From Desulfofustis limnaeus (GTDB lineage Bacteria > Desulfobacterota > Desulfobulbia > Desulfobulbales > Desulfocapsaceae): DNA of 64,000 nucleotides. The translations under genes and the position numbers were made by a program. The DNA lies in the NCBI RefSeq assembly GCF_023169885.1, contig NZ_AP025516.1, positions 1,674,001 to 1,738,000 of the forward strand. The letters are read 5' to 3'. Each line of letters begins with the position of its first letter. The stretch's first letter is position 1. The notes under the pieces were generated by a model. It worked only from the letters and a program-made list of their open reading frames with translations. It ran no database searches and was not told where the DNA came from. This document shows positions 1-9,724 of the stretch, piece by piece.

Positions 1-547
<547 letters not shown>

Positions 548-588
548 TGATCTACCGTCGTCTGAGTTTGGTCTGAACGTTTGTGCCG

Positions 589-2517
589 TTATTTGTAGCT
601 TCTCTGGGTCGGTGTGACGTTTTCGAACTGCAGCGGTTCCTTATGCAGGGCCGGCGGTTGGTCGTCGCCGGTATATTCCCAGACACTGACGTGGCTGTAG
701 TTGGTATCGTCACGCAAGGCTTCATGTTCATCGGTCTGGCTTTCCTCACGCAGATGGCAACCGCAGGATTCTTCGCGGGCCAGGGCGTCGCGGATCATGA
801 ATTCGGCAAACTCGAGAAAATCGGCGACTCGGCCGGCGCGTTCCAGGGATTGGTTGATGTCCCTGCCGGCTCCGGGGACATAGACCCGTTCCCAGAAGGT
901 CTGCCGCAGGTGCGGCAGTTGAGCGAGGGCATGTTCCAACCCTTCTTTGTTGCGGGCCATACCACAGTTATCCCACAGCAGTTTGCCCAGTTGTTTGTGC
1001 ACTTCGTCCACCGTAACTTTGCCTTCCGGCCCGCCACTGCTGTTCTTCAGCATCCTGTCGATCCGGTTGCTCACTTCAGCGGCGGTTTTGGTGAAGGCTT
1101 CGTGTCCGGTGTCTACCTTCTCCAGAGCGGTGGAACCGAAGTAGTGGGCCACCGAGGTGTTGATGATGAAGTAGCCGTCGGCCAGTCCTTGCATCAGGGC
1201 GCTGGCGCCAAGGCGATTGGCGCCGTGGTCGGAGAAGTTGCATTCACCGAGGGCGAACAGCCCGGGAATGGTGGTCATCAGGTTGTAGTCGACCCAGAGC
1301 CCGCCCATGGTATAGTGGACGGCCGGATAGATCATCATCGGTTCCTTCATCGGGTCGGAATCGGTGATTTTTTCATACATCTGGAAAAGGTTGCCGTACT
1401 TGCGCAGGATGACTTCTTCGCCGTCGCGCTTGATGGCGTCGGCGAAATCTAGGTAGACAGCCAGTCGGGTGCTGCCCACACCCTTGCCGGCGTCGCATTG
1501 CTCCTTGGCGTTGCGTGAAGCCACATCGCGCGGCACCAGGTTGCCGAAGCTGGGGTATTTGTTTTCCAGGTAGTAATCCCGCTCGTCCTCGGGGATCTGC
1601 GACGGGTGCCGGGTATCCCCCTGTTTCTTCGGTACCCAGACACGGCCGTCGTTGCGCAGGCTCTCGCTCATCAACGTGAGTTTCGACTGGTAGTCGCCAT
1701 GGACCGGGATGCAGGTGGGGTGGATCTGGACGAAGCTCGGGTTGGCAAAACCGGCGCCGCGCTTGCACGCCCGCCAGGCCGCCGTGACGTTGGAGGCCAT
1801 GGCGTTGGTGGACAGGAAGTACGCGTTGCCGTAGCCGCCGGTACAGAGCAATACGGCGTCGGCGGCGTAGGTCTCGATGGCTCCGTTGATCATGTTGCGC
1901 ACCACAATGCCGCGGGCCCGACCGTTGACCACCACCACATCCATCATCTCCCGCCGGTTGTACATAGTGACTCCGCCTTTGCCGATCTGACGGGACAGGG
2001 CGGAATAGGCGCCGAGCAGCAATTGCTGTCCGGTCTGGCCGCGGGCGTAAAAGGTTCTCGACACCTGGGCGCCGCCAAAAGAGCGATTGGCCAGCGAACC
2101 GCCGTATTCGCGAGCAAAGGGAACACCCTGAGCGACGCACTGGTCGATGATATTGGTCGACACCTGGGCGAGGCGGTAGACATTTGCTTCCCGGGCCCGA
2201 AAGTCGCCGCCCTTGATGGTATCGTAAAAGAGACGAAAAACCGAATCTCCGTCGTTCTGGTAGTTCTTGGCAGCGTTGATGCCTCCCTGGGCGGCGATGG
2301 AGTGGGCCCGCCTCGGGGAATCGTGGAGACAAAAGGCGTCCACCTTGTAACCGAGTTCCGCCAGGGTCGCTGCCGCCGAGGCGCCGGCCAGACCGGTGCC
2401 GACGACGATAATCCGAAATTTACGGCGATTGGCAGGATTGACCAGTTTGCAGGCAAACCGGTGGGTATCCCATTTGTCCGCCAGAGGTCCTGATGGTACG
2501 TTCGGGTTCAGTTCCAT
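589..2517 (-). CDS. sdhA: Succinate dehydrogenase/fumarate reductase flavoprotein subunit
   Basis: Catalytic FAD subunit interconverting succinate and fumarate. The 642 residues show an N-terminal Rossmann motif ([19 protein letters not shown], about residues 38-56), the [10 protein letters not shown] segment whose His normally carries covalent FAD, and the [10 protein letters not shown] and GLFALGE active-site segments. Length and sequence style match the Bacillus/Wolinella-like type B enzymes. The ATG at 2517 is preceded by an AAAGG ribosome-binding site. It sits between sdhC (73 bp upstream) and sdhB. With korDABC close by, it supplies the succinate/fumarate step of an anaerobic oxidative or reductive TCA segment. 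Confidence 0.96.
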   Translation of the reverse strand: MELNPNVPSGPLADKWDTHRFACKLVNPANRRKFRIIVVGTGLAGASAAATLAELGYKVDAFCLHDSPRRAHSIAAQGGINAAKNYQNDGDSVFRLFYDTIKGGDFRAREANVYRLAQVSTNIIDQCVAQGVPFAREYGGSLANRSFGGAQVSRTFYARGQTGQQLLLGAYSALSRQIGKGGVTMYNRREMMDVVVVNGRARGIVVRNMINGAIETYAADAVLLCTGGYGNAYFLSTNAMASNVTAAWRACKRGAGFANPSFVQIHPTCIPVHGDYQSKLTLMSESLRNDGRVWVPKKQGDTRHPSQIPEDERDYYLENKYPSFGNLVPRDVASRNAKEQCDAGKGVGSTRLAVYLDFADAIKRDGEEVILRKYGNLFQMYEKITDSDPMKEPMMIYPAVHYTMGGLWVDYNLMTTIPGLFALGECNFSDHGANRLGASALMQGLADGYFIINTSVAHYFGSTALEKVDTGHEAFTKTAAEVSNRIDRMLKNSSGGPEGKVTVDEVHKQLGKLLWDNCGMARNKEGLEHALAQLPHLRQTFWERVYVPGAGRDINQSLERAGRVADFLEFAEFMIRDALAREESCGCHLREESQTDEHEALRDDTNYSHVSVWEYTGDDQPPALHKEPLQFENVTPTQRSYK

Positions 2518-2590
2518 GATTCAACCTTTCTTGTGTGGTATGACACCGTGCCGGGAAAAACCGGTTCGGTAGGGAGCGTTTACTTTCCGA

Positions 2591-3238
2591 TCAATACGAT
2601 GCACCGGCACCCGTCATGAAATAGATGGGGATGCCGCCGAAGATGACGAGAAAAGCGACCGGAACCGCGACAGTCAGGACGCTGATCAGGCGATTATAGC
2701 GAGGATGATTGACTCCGAAGGTCTGCAGCATGCTCCAGAACCCGTGGTTCAGGTGGATGGCCAAGGCCACGAAGGAAATGATATAGAACAAGCTGTAGAG
2801 AAAGCCGCTCAGGTACTCTTTGACCAGAATGCTGATCTGCACGTCGGACGGCACCGCTACGCCGAAACCGAAGACATGGACGACGAGAAAGAGCAGGATG
2901 AACAGGCCGGTATAGGGCATGGTGCGCGACGCAAAGGTGTTTTCCACGACCCTGGCCTGGACGTTGTAGCGGGCGCTGGTCTTGCGCTTCTCAAAAAAGA
3001 GCATGACGCCGAACCCGACGTGGGCCACCAGGACCACCAGCAGACCGAGGCCGAACAGCAGGACGAGAACGGGAAAACTGTGCAGCGTGTCGGCATAGAT
3101 TTGAAAATATTTGCTGCCCATGTATATTGCGGCGTTGCCGAACGCGTGGACGGCGAGAAACGAGATGAGGCAGAACCCGGTGAAGGCCATGATCGCTTTT
3201 CTGCCGAGGGACGAGTTGACAAAGGAGATGAACCACAT
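2591..3238 (-). CDS. sdhC: Succinate dehydrogenase cytochrome b subunit, dihaem type
   Basis: Membrane anchor that exchanges electrons with menaquinone. The protein is 215 residues with five hydrophobic helices. One helix each contains His31 (LAVHAFG), His73 (VAHVGFG), His121 (VVHVFG) and His162/165 (IHLNHG), which fits the four axial ligands of a two-haem type B cytochrome. An in-frame extension reaches to 3517, but the ATG at 3238 was chosen because it follows a good GAGAGGA site and starts the first conserved helix. It is the first gene of sdhCAB and is divergent from gph. Dihaem enzymes can couple succinate oxidation to the membrane potential, useful in low-potential anaerobes (inference). 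Confidence 0.92.
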   Translation of the reverse strand: MWFISFVNSSLGRKAIMAFTGFCLISFLAVHAFGNAAIYMGSKYFQIYADTLHSFPVLVLLFGLGLLVVLVAHVGFGVMLFFEKRKTSARYNVQARVVENTFASRTMPYTGLFILLFLVVHVFGFGVAVPSDVQISILVKEYLSGFLYSLFYIISFVALAIHLNHGFWSMLQTFGVNHPRYNRLISVLTVAVPVAFLVIFGGIPIYFMTGAGASY

Positions 3239-3338
3239 GACTGTTTTCCTCTCTGGTCTTAAAAAGATGGGGAACGGCTTCGACAAACAGGGACATAGTT
3301 CTATATCCTGAACAAAATGGAAAGGTTCTTTTGGCACA

Positions 3339-3350
3339 TTTTGATCAAAA
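3339..3350. promoter_or_regulatory. Perfect palindrome in the sdhC/gph divergent promoter region
   Basis: A 12-bp perfect palindrome (TTTTGATCAAAA) lies in the 169-bp gap between the divergent starts of sdhC (-) and gph (+). Its TTGAT half resembles part of an FNR/CRP-type half site, but the usual 4-bp spacer between TTGAT and ATCAA is missing. It is a candidate operator only. Confidence 0.35.
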
Positions 3351-3407
3351 AATTTGATATTGTCGGTGTCCGCGTGCTGCCGATGATTATCGTTTCCAGA
3401 GAAAACC

Positions 3408-4079
3408 ATGAATAATTCGCATCTCTGTTCGGCGCTGTTGTTCGACCTCGATGGCACGTTGATCGATTCGCTTGCAGATATTGCCGATGCGGTGAACGAA
3501 ACCCTCGGTTTGTTCAATCTGCCGTTACACCCCTTGGATGCGTATCGCCGCTTCGTCGGCGACGGCGTCCAGATGCTGCTCCGCCGGGCCCTGCCCCAAT
3601 CCCTGGCGGAGCGACCACCGGAGCGATTTGTGGAGACCTTTCAAGAGCTCTACCGGGCCCATCTGAACCGCAAGACCAGGCCGTATCGAGGGATCGCCGA
3701 TGCCCTGCAGCAGCTTCAGCAGCGCATGGTCCCGCTGGCGGTGCTGTCCAATAAACCTGATGAGTTAGCCAAGCTCTGCGTGCACCGGTTTTTCCCGAGT
3801 ATTGCGTTTTCTCTGGTCTTCGGGCAACGCGATGGGGTGCCCCGTAAACCCGATCCGGCGGCGGCGCTCAGTATCGCCCGGGCACTGCAGGTTCCGGTGG
3901 AACTCTGTGGTTTTGTCGGTGATTCCGCCGTGGATATGGCCACCGGCAAGGCGGCCGGCATGACCTGCATCGGGGTCGAGTGGGGGTTTCGTGAGCGGGC
4001 CGAACTGGAAGCTGCCGGCGCTGATGTGATAATCGATCAACCGGAGGCGTTACTTCACTATGCCGCTTTTTCTCGCTGA
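3408..4079 (+). CDS. gph: HAD-family phosphatase, phosphoglycolate phosphatase-like
   Basis: HAD superfamily hydrolase of 223 residues. Motif I is FDLDGTLIDS with nucleophile Asp13 and Asp15. Motif II is in VLSNKP, the motif III lysine is in PRKPDP, and motif IV is GFVGDSAVDM. A helical cap lies between motifs I and II, as in Gph. The likely substrate is 2-phosphoglycolate formed during DNA repair, but related HAD enzymes act on other sugar phosphates, so the substrate is inferred. The start ATG at 3408 has only a weak upstream purine stretch. The 3' end overlaps the next gene by 20 bp. Confidence 0.85.
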   Translation: MNNSHLCSALLFDLDGTLIDSLADIADAVNETLGLFNLPLHPLDAYRRFVGDGVQMLLRRALPQSLAERPPERFVETFQELYRAHLNRKTRPYRGIADALQQLQQRMVPLAVLSNKPDELAKLCVHRFFPSIAFSLVFGQRDGVPRKPDPAAALSIARALQVPVELCGFVGDSAVDMATGKAAGMTCIGVEWGFRERAELEAAGADVIIDQPEALLHYAAFSR

Positions 4080-5670
4080 ATTCGAGCCCTGGCTCGGTTT
4101 TCTGCTGCCGCCGTTGCTGGGAGCGTTTATCGGCTACCTCACCAATCGCATCGCCATCAGGATGTTGTTTCGGCCCCTCAGAGAATGGCGGATCGGGCCG
4201 TTTCGGGTGCCCATGACCCCGGGTGTGATCCCTTCCAAGCGCCATCAACTGGCGGAAAACATCGGAGCCATGGTGGGGGAGCAGTTGCTCACCAGCGATG
4301 AGATCAACAAGGCGCTGCAGCGGGAAGCATTTCAGGAGCACCTGGCGGTACTGATAGAAGCCAAGGTCGGCGGCTGGTTCAAGCGAGACTTGGGTCCGCT
4401 GCCGTCTCTCGTTCCGCCGGCGTATCGGACGTATTTCGATATCGGGCGCAAGACCGTTTCTTATCAGATCAAGGATACGGTACACCTCTTTTTACGCTCG
4501 GATCGATGCGCCGCCTTGCTGGAGCAGGCGCTTTCTTCCTGGAGCGAGCGACTCCTGCAGCAGCCGGTGGACACGTTGGTTGACGCCGACCAGCGGCGGG
4601 CTGTCTACCGAACCATGGAGCAGGCGATCGACCAATTGCTGACCGGCCCCGCCTTGGCCCGGTGGATTGACGACCATATCCGCAAGAATGCGGTGGAACT
4701 GGCGGAGCAGGGAAAGACGTTGGGAGACGTTGTGCCGGCCAATCTGCACGTGTTCATCGTCGAGGTCATCCGTCAGCAGACGCCGCACCTGCTGGACCGA
4801 TTGGGCGAGCTGTTGGCGGAGGAGCCGGTGCGGGAAAGACTGATCGCCTCTCTGGTAAAGACCGTATCGGATTTCATCGGCCGGCTCGGGCCCATGGCCG
4901 GCATGATTCGATCCTTTGTCAAGATGGAGCAGGTGGAGGAGAAGATACGGAACTATCTCGAGGAGAACCAGGACGATCTCGTCGATCTGCTGCATCGCGA
5001 TGAGTTCAAAGACAGGCTGACCGAGGCGCTGGGCGATAGCTGTGCCCACCTGTTCGCCAAGGAGCTGCGGGAAATTTTCGATTATTGTGGCCGGGAGCGG
5101 GTGATGGCCGGTTGCTCGCAGGTCGCCGAGGCGGTCAGCACGCTTTTTGCCGACCCGGCGACCATCCGCACCGTGTCCTCCCTGTTCGGAGATTTGGTGG
5201 AGGAGCGTCTGGACGGGGGCAGGCGGCAGACCGGCCGGCTGATCGAGGATCTGTGGGGGACCAACGGCGGTGAGCAGGTGCGGCGGCGGCTTCAGGACAC
5301 CATAGTCGAGGCGCTCAGGTCGAGCCGTAACCGACACGTGGTCGACGGCATGATCGACACCCTGCTCGATGACCTGATGAGCAAGCCGATCGGCCGTCTC
5401 GATCACCTGATCCCGGCCGGGGTCCGTGACGGTTTGTATCGCTCGATCAGAGAAATCACGACGGCCATGCTGGTCTCGGAAGTACCCGGCGTGGTGAAAT
5501 CGATTGATATCAGTAAAATCGTCAGCTCCAAAATCGATTCTTTCGACCTCTTGCAAGTGGAACGGCTGCTTCTCTCGATCATGCAGGAACAATTCAAATA
5601 TATCAATTTCTTCGGCGCTGTACTCGGGTTCATTATCGGTTGCGCCAACTTGCTGGTGCTGCTGCGCTGA
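4060..5670 (+). CDS. DUF445 family membrane protein
   Basis: A 536-residue protein of the DUF445 family; its function is not established. The N-terminus has a hydrophobic helix followed by the family signature GYLTNRIAIRMLFRP and the GVIPSKRHQLAENIG segment. The central part is long, amphipathic and mostly helical. The C-terminus ends in a second transmembrane helix (residues about 515-535, FFGAVLGFIIGCANLLVLL). This suggests a protein anchored at both ends with a large soluble or membrane-apposed middle. It overlaps gph by 20 bp in another frame, so the two are probably cotranscribed. An alternative role near the cell envelope cannot be specified. Confidence 0.85.
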   Translation: MPLFLAEFEPWLGFLLPPLLGAFIGYLTNRIAIRMLFRPLREWRIGPFRVPMTPGVIPSKRHQLAENIGAMVGEQLLTSDEINKALQREAFQEHLAVLIEAKVGGWFKRDLGPLPSLVPPAYRTYFDIGRKTVSYQIKDTVHLFLRSDRCAALLEQALSSWSERLLQQPVDTLVDADQRRAVYRTMEQAIDQLLTGPALARWIDDHIRKNAVELAEQGKTLGDVVPANLHVFIVEVIRQQTPHLLDRLGELLAEEPVRERLIASLVKTVSDFIGRLGPMAGMIRSFVKMEQVEEKIRNYLEENQDDLVDLLHRDEFKDRLTEALGDSCAHLFAKELREIFDYCGRERVMAGCSQVAEAVSTLFADPATIRTVSSLFGDLVEERLDGGRRQTGRLIEDLWGTNGGEQVRRRLQDTIVEALRSSRNRHVVDGMIDTLLDDLMSKPIGRLDHLIPAGVRDGLYRSIREITTAMLVSEVPGVVKSIDISKIVSSKIDSFDLLQVERLLLSIMQEQFKYINFFGAVLGFIIGCANLLVLLR

Positions 5671-5827
5671 TCGGCCGTGGCGCATGATGTACCGAAAAAG
5701 CCGGCTGGATGGCGCAATGTCCTTGACAGCTCCGGAAGTTAATAATAAAGGGTTAGCGGATAGCCGAGAGGCCTCGACAGCTTCTTGAAACGGTAATCGC
5801 ACAAGCGCCGGACAAGGCACAGGAGCC

Positions 5828-6241
5828 ATGGAAAAAAAAGAGAAAGAGCAACCCGAACCGGACGAGAACCGCAAGAAAGGTTCAGCTCAATCACGGAAGA
5901 AAGGAACAGTGGCCCGTACGGAAGATAAAGCGACCACGCAATCGGAAAAGCTCATGGAACAATCTGCTGAAAACGATCAACGAGCAGCAAATCAAGGCGA
6001 GGCGAAAGGGAAAAAGACCTTATATCGGGTCAAGTTTTTTTATGAATGGTGCAAGTGCTGCGGCATCTGCAGCGCCATGTGTCCGGTGAAGATCATCCTG
6101 GTCGATGAACAGGGGCACCCATACATTGACGATCAGGATGGCTGCATCGGTTGCCGGAATTGCGAAATTCACTGCCCCGATTTTGCTATTACCGTGTCCA
6201 AGCGATATCCGGAAAGGAGGAAGACAAATGGCATCAGCTGA
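5828..6241 (+). CDS. korD: 2-oxoacid:ferredoxin oxidoreductase delta subunit (2x[4Fe-4S] ferredoxin)
   Basis: Electron-transfer subunit of the KorDABC complex. The C-terminal 75 residues carry two classic [4Fe-4S] motifs, CKCCGICSAMCP and CIGCRNCEIHCP. The first 60 or so residues are an unusual low-complexity, highly charged tail rich in Lys, Glu, Gln and Arg, without predicted fold. The ATG at 5828 has a clear AGGAG site, so the tail appears to be translated. The gene ends inside the next one, korA, with a 14-bp overlap and a strong GGAAAGGAGG site for korA. A TTGACA box with AT-rich sequence behind it at 5723-5750 may be the operon promoter, but spacing is poor. Confidence 0.9.
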   Translation: MEKKEKEQPEPDENRKKGSAQSRKKGTVARTEDKATTQSEKLMEQSAENDQRAANQGEAKGKKTLYRVKFFYEWCKCCGICSAMCPVKIILVDEQGHPYIDDQDGCIGCRNCEIHCPDFAITVSKRYPERRKTNGIS

Positions 6242-7373
6242 ACAAGGGCAAAGGGTATTGTTGCAGGGAAATGAGGCGGTCGTCCACGGTGCGATTGCCG
6301 CCGGATGCCGTTTTTTTGCCGGATACCCGATTACGCCCGCCTCCGAGATCAGTGAACTCCTTTCCGTTATGCTGCCCAAGGTCGGCGGCACCTTTATCCA
6401 GATGGAGGATGAGATTGCCTCCATGGGGGCCATTATCGGCGCTTCGCTGGCCGGGGTCAAATCGATGACGGCGACCAGCGGACCCGGGTTTTCCCTGATG
6501 CAGGAGAATCTCGGCTATGCTTGCATCACCGAGGTTCCGTGCGTTGTGGTCAATGTCATGCGCGGCGGTCCGAGCACCGGGCTCCCGACCAATGTCTCCC
6601 AGGGTGATGTGTTGATGGCCCGCTGGGGAACCCACGGAGATCACCCGATTATTGTCCTGGCCGTTTCCTCGGTCAGCGATTGTTTTTCCATCACCGTACG
6701 CGCCTTCAACCTTTCCGAGAAATACCGGGTCCCCGTGATTCTGTTGTCCGACGAGGTGGTTGCCCATACCCGTGAGAGCGTCGTCCTGCCGAGCCAGGAC
6801 AAGGTCCGAGTGGTGGACCGAATCGCCCCGAGTGTGCCGCCGCAGTGGTACAAACCCTATGCCGACAACAACCGCGGTGTGCCGGATATGGCTGCCTTCG
6901 GGGAAGGCTATCGGCACCATGTCACCGGCCTGGTTCATGACGAACGGGGATTTCCCACGCAGCAACCCAAGGAGATCGAGTCCTTTCTGATGCGCCTGCA
7001 CGACAAGATCACCAAAGGGTTCTCGGAAATCATGATTACCAAGAATCATCTGATGGAAGATGCCGAGGTGTGTGTTATCGCCTACGGCTGTGTCTCGCGA
7101 GCGGCCCTGATGGCCATCAAGATGGCTCGTCAGCACGGTATCAAGGCCGGATTGCTGCAATTGGTCACGCTGTTTCCGTTTCCCCGCAAGGCGGTGGACG
7201 CCGCGTTACGCCAATGCAAGGCCGCTATTGTACCGGAGCTGAACCTCGGTCAGATGGCCAGGGAGATCAATCGGGTCAATCAGACCGGCACCCGGATCAT
7301 CAAGCATAACCGGATCGATGGCCAGATGATTACGCCCAACGAGATCCTCAAGCAGATACTCGGTGTATCGTAA
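6228..7373 (+). CDS. korA: 2-oxoglutarate:ferredoxin oxidoreductase alpha subunit
   Basis: Large subunit of the enzyme that interconverts 2-oxoglutarate plus CoA with succinyl-CoA, CO2 and reduced ferredoxin. It has 381 residues, with the pyrimidine-binding domain first (GNEAVVHGAIAAGCRFFAGYP, shortened here to its key GNEA and AGYPITPASE parts), the GGPSTGLPTNVSQGD segment, and a C-terminal domain II with VIAYGCVSRAA. An open frame extends upstream to 6105, but the ATG at 6228 lies 7 bp after GGAAAGGAGG and begins the conserved domain. Substrate assignment to 2-oxoglutarate rests on the separate alpha/gamma organisation and the DABC order; related branched-chain 2-oxoacid enzymes remain possible. 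Confidence 0.9.
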   Translation: MASAEQGQRVLLQGNEAVVHGAIAAGCRFFAGYPITPASEISELLSVMLPKVGGTFIQMEDEIASMGAIIGASLAGVKSMTATSGPGFSLMQENLGYACITEVPCVVVNVMRGGPSTGLPTNVSQGDVLMARWGTHGDHPIIVLAVSSVSDCFSITVRAFNLSEKYRVPVILLSDEVVAHTRESVVLPSQDKVRVVDRIAPSVPPQWYKPYADNNRGVPDMAAFGEGYRHHVTGLVHDERGFPTQQPKEIESFLMRLHDKITKGFSEIMITKNHLMEDAEVCVIAYGCVSRAALMAIKMARQHGIKAGLLQLVTLFPFPRKAVDAALRQCKAAIVPELNLGQMAREINRVNQTGTRIIKHNRIDGQMITPNEILKQILGVS

Positions 7374-7417
7374 GAGAAAGCATAGAACGCTCAGAGCACC
7401 GCTCAAGGAGAATCGAC

Positions 7418-8254
7418 ATGGTAGTAGAGACGGAAGTCATTCGGCGCGAGTACCTGCGACATGACAAAAAATTCCCGCACGTCTGGTGCCCGGGATGCGG
7501 CAACGGAATCGTTCTCGGTTCCCTGTTGCGCGCCATTCACGGACTCGGCCTGCCCAAGGACGATGTGGTGGTGGTTTCCGGCATCGGGTGTTCCAGCCGC
7601 ATGACCACGTATATCGATTTCAATACCCTGCATACGACCCACGGCCGGGCGCTGACCTTCGCCACCGGGGTGAAGCTGGCAAAACCTCGCCTGAAGGTGA
7701 TCGCCGTCATGGGCGACGGCGATGCCACGGCCATCGGGGGGAACCACTTCATCCATGCGGCCAGAAGAAACATCAGCATCACCGCCATTATCGTCAACAA
7801 CAGCACCTACGGTATGACCGGCGGCCAGTATTCACCGACCACCCCGTACGGCAGCCGCTCGACCACCTCGGTTTACGGTCACGTGGAGCACGACTTTTCC
7901 ATCGCCGAACTGGCAGTGACCGCTGGTGCCTCCTTTGTTGCCCGCGGAACCGTCTATCATGCGGCACAATTGGACAAATTGCTCGAAGAGGCCATGTCCA
8001 AGCGAGGCTTCTCGGTGGTTGAGGTCATCTCCAATTGTCATGTGCAACATGGTCGACGCAACAAACTCGGTGATGCGGTAACGATGATCACCGGTTTCCG
8101 TGATCGGGCCGTTCCGGTGGCCAAAGCCGCCAAAATGACCGCCGAGGAGATGCAGGGGAAATTCAGCATCGGCGTCCTGTGTGATGTCGACAAGCCGGTA
8201 TCCACTGAAGAATATGAACGGATCAGGAGTGAAGCCTGCCAACTGAAGTCATAA
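7418..8254 (+). CDS. korB: 2-oxoglutarate:ferredoxin oxidoreductase beta subunit (TPP-binding)
   Basis: Thiamine-diphosphate subunit of the Kor complex, 278 residues. The motif GDGDATAIGGNH followed by NNSTYGMTGGQ is the Mg/TPP-binding signature, and WCPGCGNG near residue 24 matches the conserved start of KorB proteins. The start has an AAGGAG site. It follows korA by 44 bp and precedes korC by 92 bp. Unlike PorB there is no extra ferredoxin domain; electrons would pass to KorD. In this context the enzyme connects succinyl-CoA with 2-oxoglutarate for biosynthesis or for a TCA-like pathway. Confidence 0.93.
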   Translation: MVVETEVIRREYLRHDKKFPHVWCPGCGNGIVLGSLLRAIHGLGLPKDDVVVVSGIGCSSRMTTYIDFNTLHTTHGRALTFATGVKLAKPRLKVIAVMGDGDATAIGGNHFIHAARRNISITAIIVNNSTYGMTGGQYSPTTPYGSRSTTSVYGHVEHDFSIAELAVTAGASFVARGTVYHAAQLDKLLEEAMSKRGFSVVEVISNCHVQHGRRNKLGDAVTMITGFRDRAVPVAKAAKMTAEEMQGKFSIGVLCDVDKPVSTEEYERIRSEACQLKS

Positions 8255-8346
8255 GCACCGTCGTCGTGGACAGGGTTACCGGCGGTGCAGCCCAAAAAAA
8301 GATCCGATCAAACGATCGTCAGTAAACGATAGAATAAGGACTTACG

Positions 8347-8940
8347 ATGAAGAGCGAACTTCGTTATGAAATCCGATTCAGCGGCTCCGGTGGGCAAGGG
8401 ATTATCACCGCCGCCGTGGTTCTGGCCGATGCGGTAGGAACGCTGGACGGGAAATATGTCTGTCAGACCCAGAGCTATGGCCCGGAGGCGCGTGGCGGCA
8501 AGAGCAAGGCGGAAGTGGTTATATCCGACGAGCCCATCGATTATCCGAAGGCCATGCACATCGACCTGCTGCTGGCCATGACCCAGGCCTCGTGTGACGC
8601 CTATTTTTTCGACATCAAACCCGACGGATTGCTGGTGGTGGATGCGACCCTGGTGGAGCAGTTGCCGACCAGCCGCGCGGTGGCCATACCGTTCACCCAG
8701 ATCGCCCGCAAAGATATCGGCCGGGAACTGGTGGCCAACATGGTGGCTCTCGGTTCGGTGGCCTATCTCTGCGGCCAGGTTAATCTGAAAAATCTGGAAC
8801 AGAGGTTGTTGTCCCGGGTACCGAAAGGGACCGAGAACATGAACCGTGAGGCCTTGCAGGCAGGGATCGAAGAGGCGCGAAAGGTCGATCTAACGAGCCT
8901 GCCGCGCTCCTTTGCCAACGAATGGGAGGCCGAGGTCTGA
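8347..8940 (+). CDS. korC: 2-oxoglutarate:ferredoxin oxidoreductase gamma subunit
   Basis: Gamma subunit of 197 residues, last gene of korDABC. The N-terminal FSGSGGQGIITAA loop and the SYGPEARGGKSKAEVVIS segment are typical of POR/KOR gamma domains, which bind CoA and contact the TPP subunit. An AAGGA site precedes the ATG. The gene ends 13 bp before the convergent end of the SagB-like gene; no hairpin plus T-run terminator is visible in that short gap, so readthrough into antisense is possible. Confidence 0.92.
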   Translation: MKSELRYEIRFSGSGGQGIITAAVVLADAVGTLDGKYVCQTQSYGPEARGGKSKAEVVISDEPIDYPKAMHIDLLLAMTQASCDAYFFDIKPDGLLVVDATLVEQLPTSRAVAIPFTQIARKDIGRELVANMVALGSVAYLCGQVNLKNLEQRLLSRVPKGTENMNREALQAGIEEARKVDLTSLPRSFANEWEAEV

Positions 8941-8953
8941 TCCCGAGAGCCTC

Positions 8954-9724
8954 TTAGCGTCCGGCAAGAGGCGTCGTTGTTTCCTGTTTCGCCCCGAAGG
9001 CGGCTCCGTAGAGGGCGATCTCTTCGTACCCGTCGATGCCGAGCAGATCGTTCAGCTCCCGGTCGTAGAAGGCTGCGGCCGGGCAGCTGCCGAGATTGAC
9101 GGCCTCGGCGGCAAGCAAAGCATTCTGACAGATGTGTCCCGCATCAAGCAGCAGGTAGCGTACCCCTCGATCCCCATATTTACCCATTGAGCGGCGACTC
9201 ACCGCCGTCCACACCAAACAGAATGAGGCCTGGCCGAGAAACTGCTGCCCCAGAAAAGCGGCGGCCAGGCCGCTGCCCTGATCTCCCTCGACCACCAGCC
9301 GAAGCTGGAAAGCCCTGGTGTCGAAATGGTAGATGCCGCTTGCCTGGCCCTCGACGCGTTGCAGGCTGACATAAGTTTCAATCGGATAGAGGGCGCCGGC
9401 AGAAGGTGCGGTGCGCAGCAGGTGATTGCCGGCCAGCGCCGTCACCCCTTGGCTGGCCCAGAGAACAAAGGCCAGCTGGTGCAGCGATACCGGGGTTTCA
9501 GCAAAAGTTCTCAACGAGCGGCGGCGCTGCAGCAGGTTGATGATTCTCGCTTCGGAAAGCTGCCAGGCTGCTCGCGGCAACTCCAGGACCGCAGCGTCGG
9601 GATATGACTTGTAGGCGGGTGCCGCTCCATAATCCGGCCGGTACGCGGTACGGATGGTCGCCCGGTCCAGGGTGGTTTGCTCGATAAATGATATACCCGC
9701 CGCTTGTTTCAGGTCATCGTTCAT
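8954..9724 (-). CDS. SagB/ThcOx-type nitroreductase-family oxidoreductase
   Basis: A 256-residue FMN oxidoreductase of the SagB-type nitroreductase group. Recognisable parts are RRRSLRTF (FMN phosphate binding), the LLRTAPSAGALYPIETYV segment, and the C-terminal GYEEIALYGAAFG. In thiazole/oxazole peptide clusters SagB oxidises azolines, but no cyclodehydratase or precursor peptide is present here, so the role of this stand-alone form is unknown. The ORF could start upstream at 9865, inside rlmN, but the ATG at 9724 overlaps the rlmN stop by 11 bp and gives the family-like length. It is cotranscribed with rlmN. Confidence 0.78.
   Translation of the reverse strand: MNDDLKQAAGISFIEQTTLDRATIRTAYRPDYGAAPAYKSYPDAAVLELPRAAWQLSEARIINLLQRRRSLRTFAETPVSLHQLAFVLWASQGVTALAGNHLLRTAPSAGALYPIETYVSLQRVEGQASGIYHFDTRAFQLRLVVEGDQGSGLAAAFLGQQFLGQASFCLVWTAVSRRSMGKYGDRGVRYLLLDAGHICQNALLAAEAVNLGSCPAAAFYDRELNDLLGIDGYEEIALYGAAFGAKQETTTPLAGR

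Noticed and set aside
583-1452. Long plus-strand frame opposite sdhA
   Set aside because: Shadow of the conserved sdhA coding strand; no ribosome-binding site or recognisable protein. The same applies to other long antisense frames, e.g. 1606-2493, 6234-7160, 22274-23278 and 61053-61997.
3331-3346. TTGGCACATTTTGATC resembling a sigma54 promoter upstream of gph
   Set aside because: The -24 GG is present, but the -12 GC at the required 10-bp spacing is absent (GG-N10-TC).
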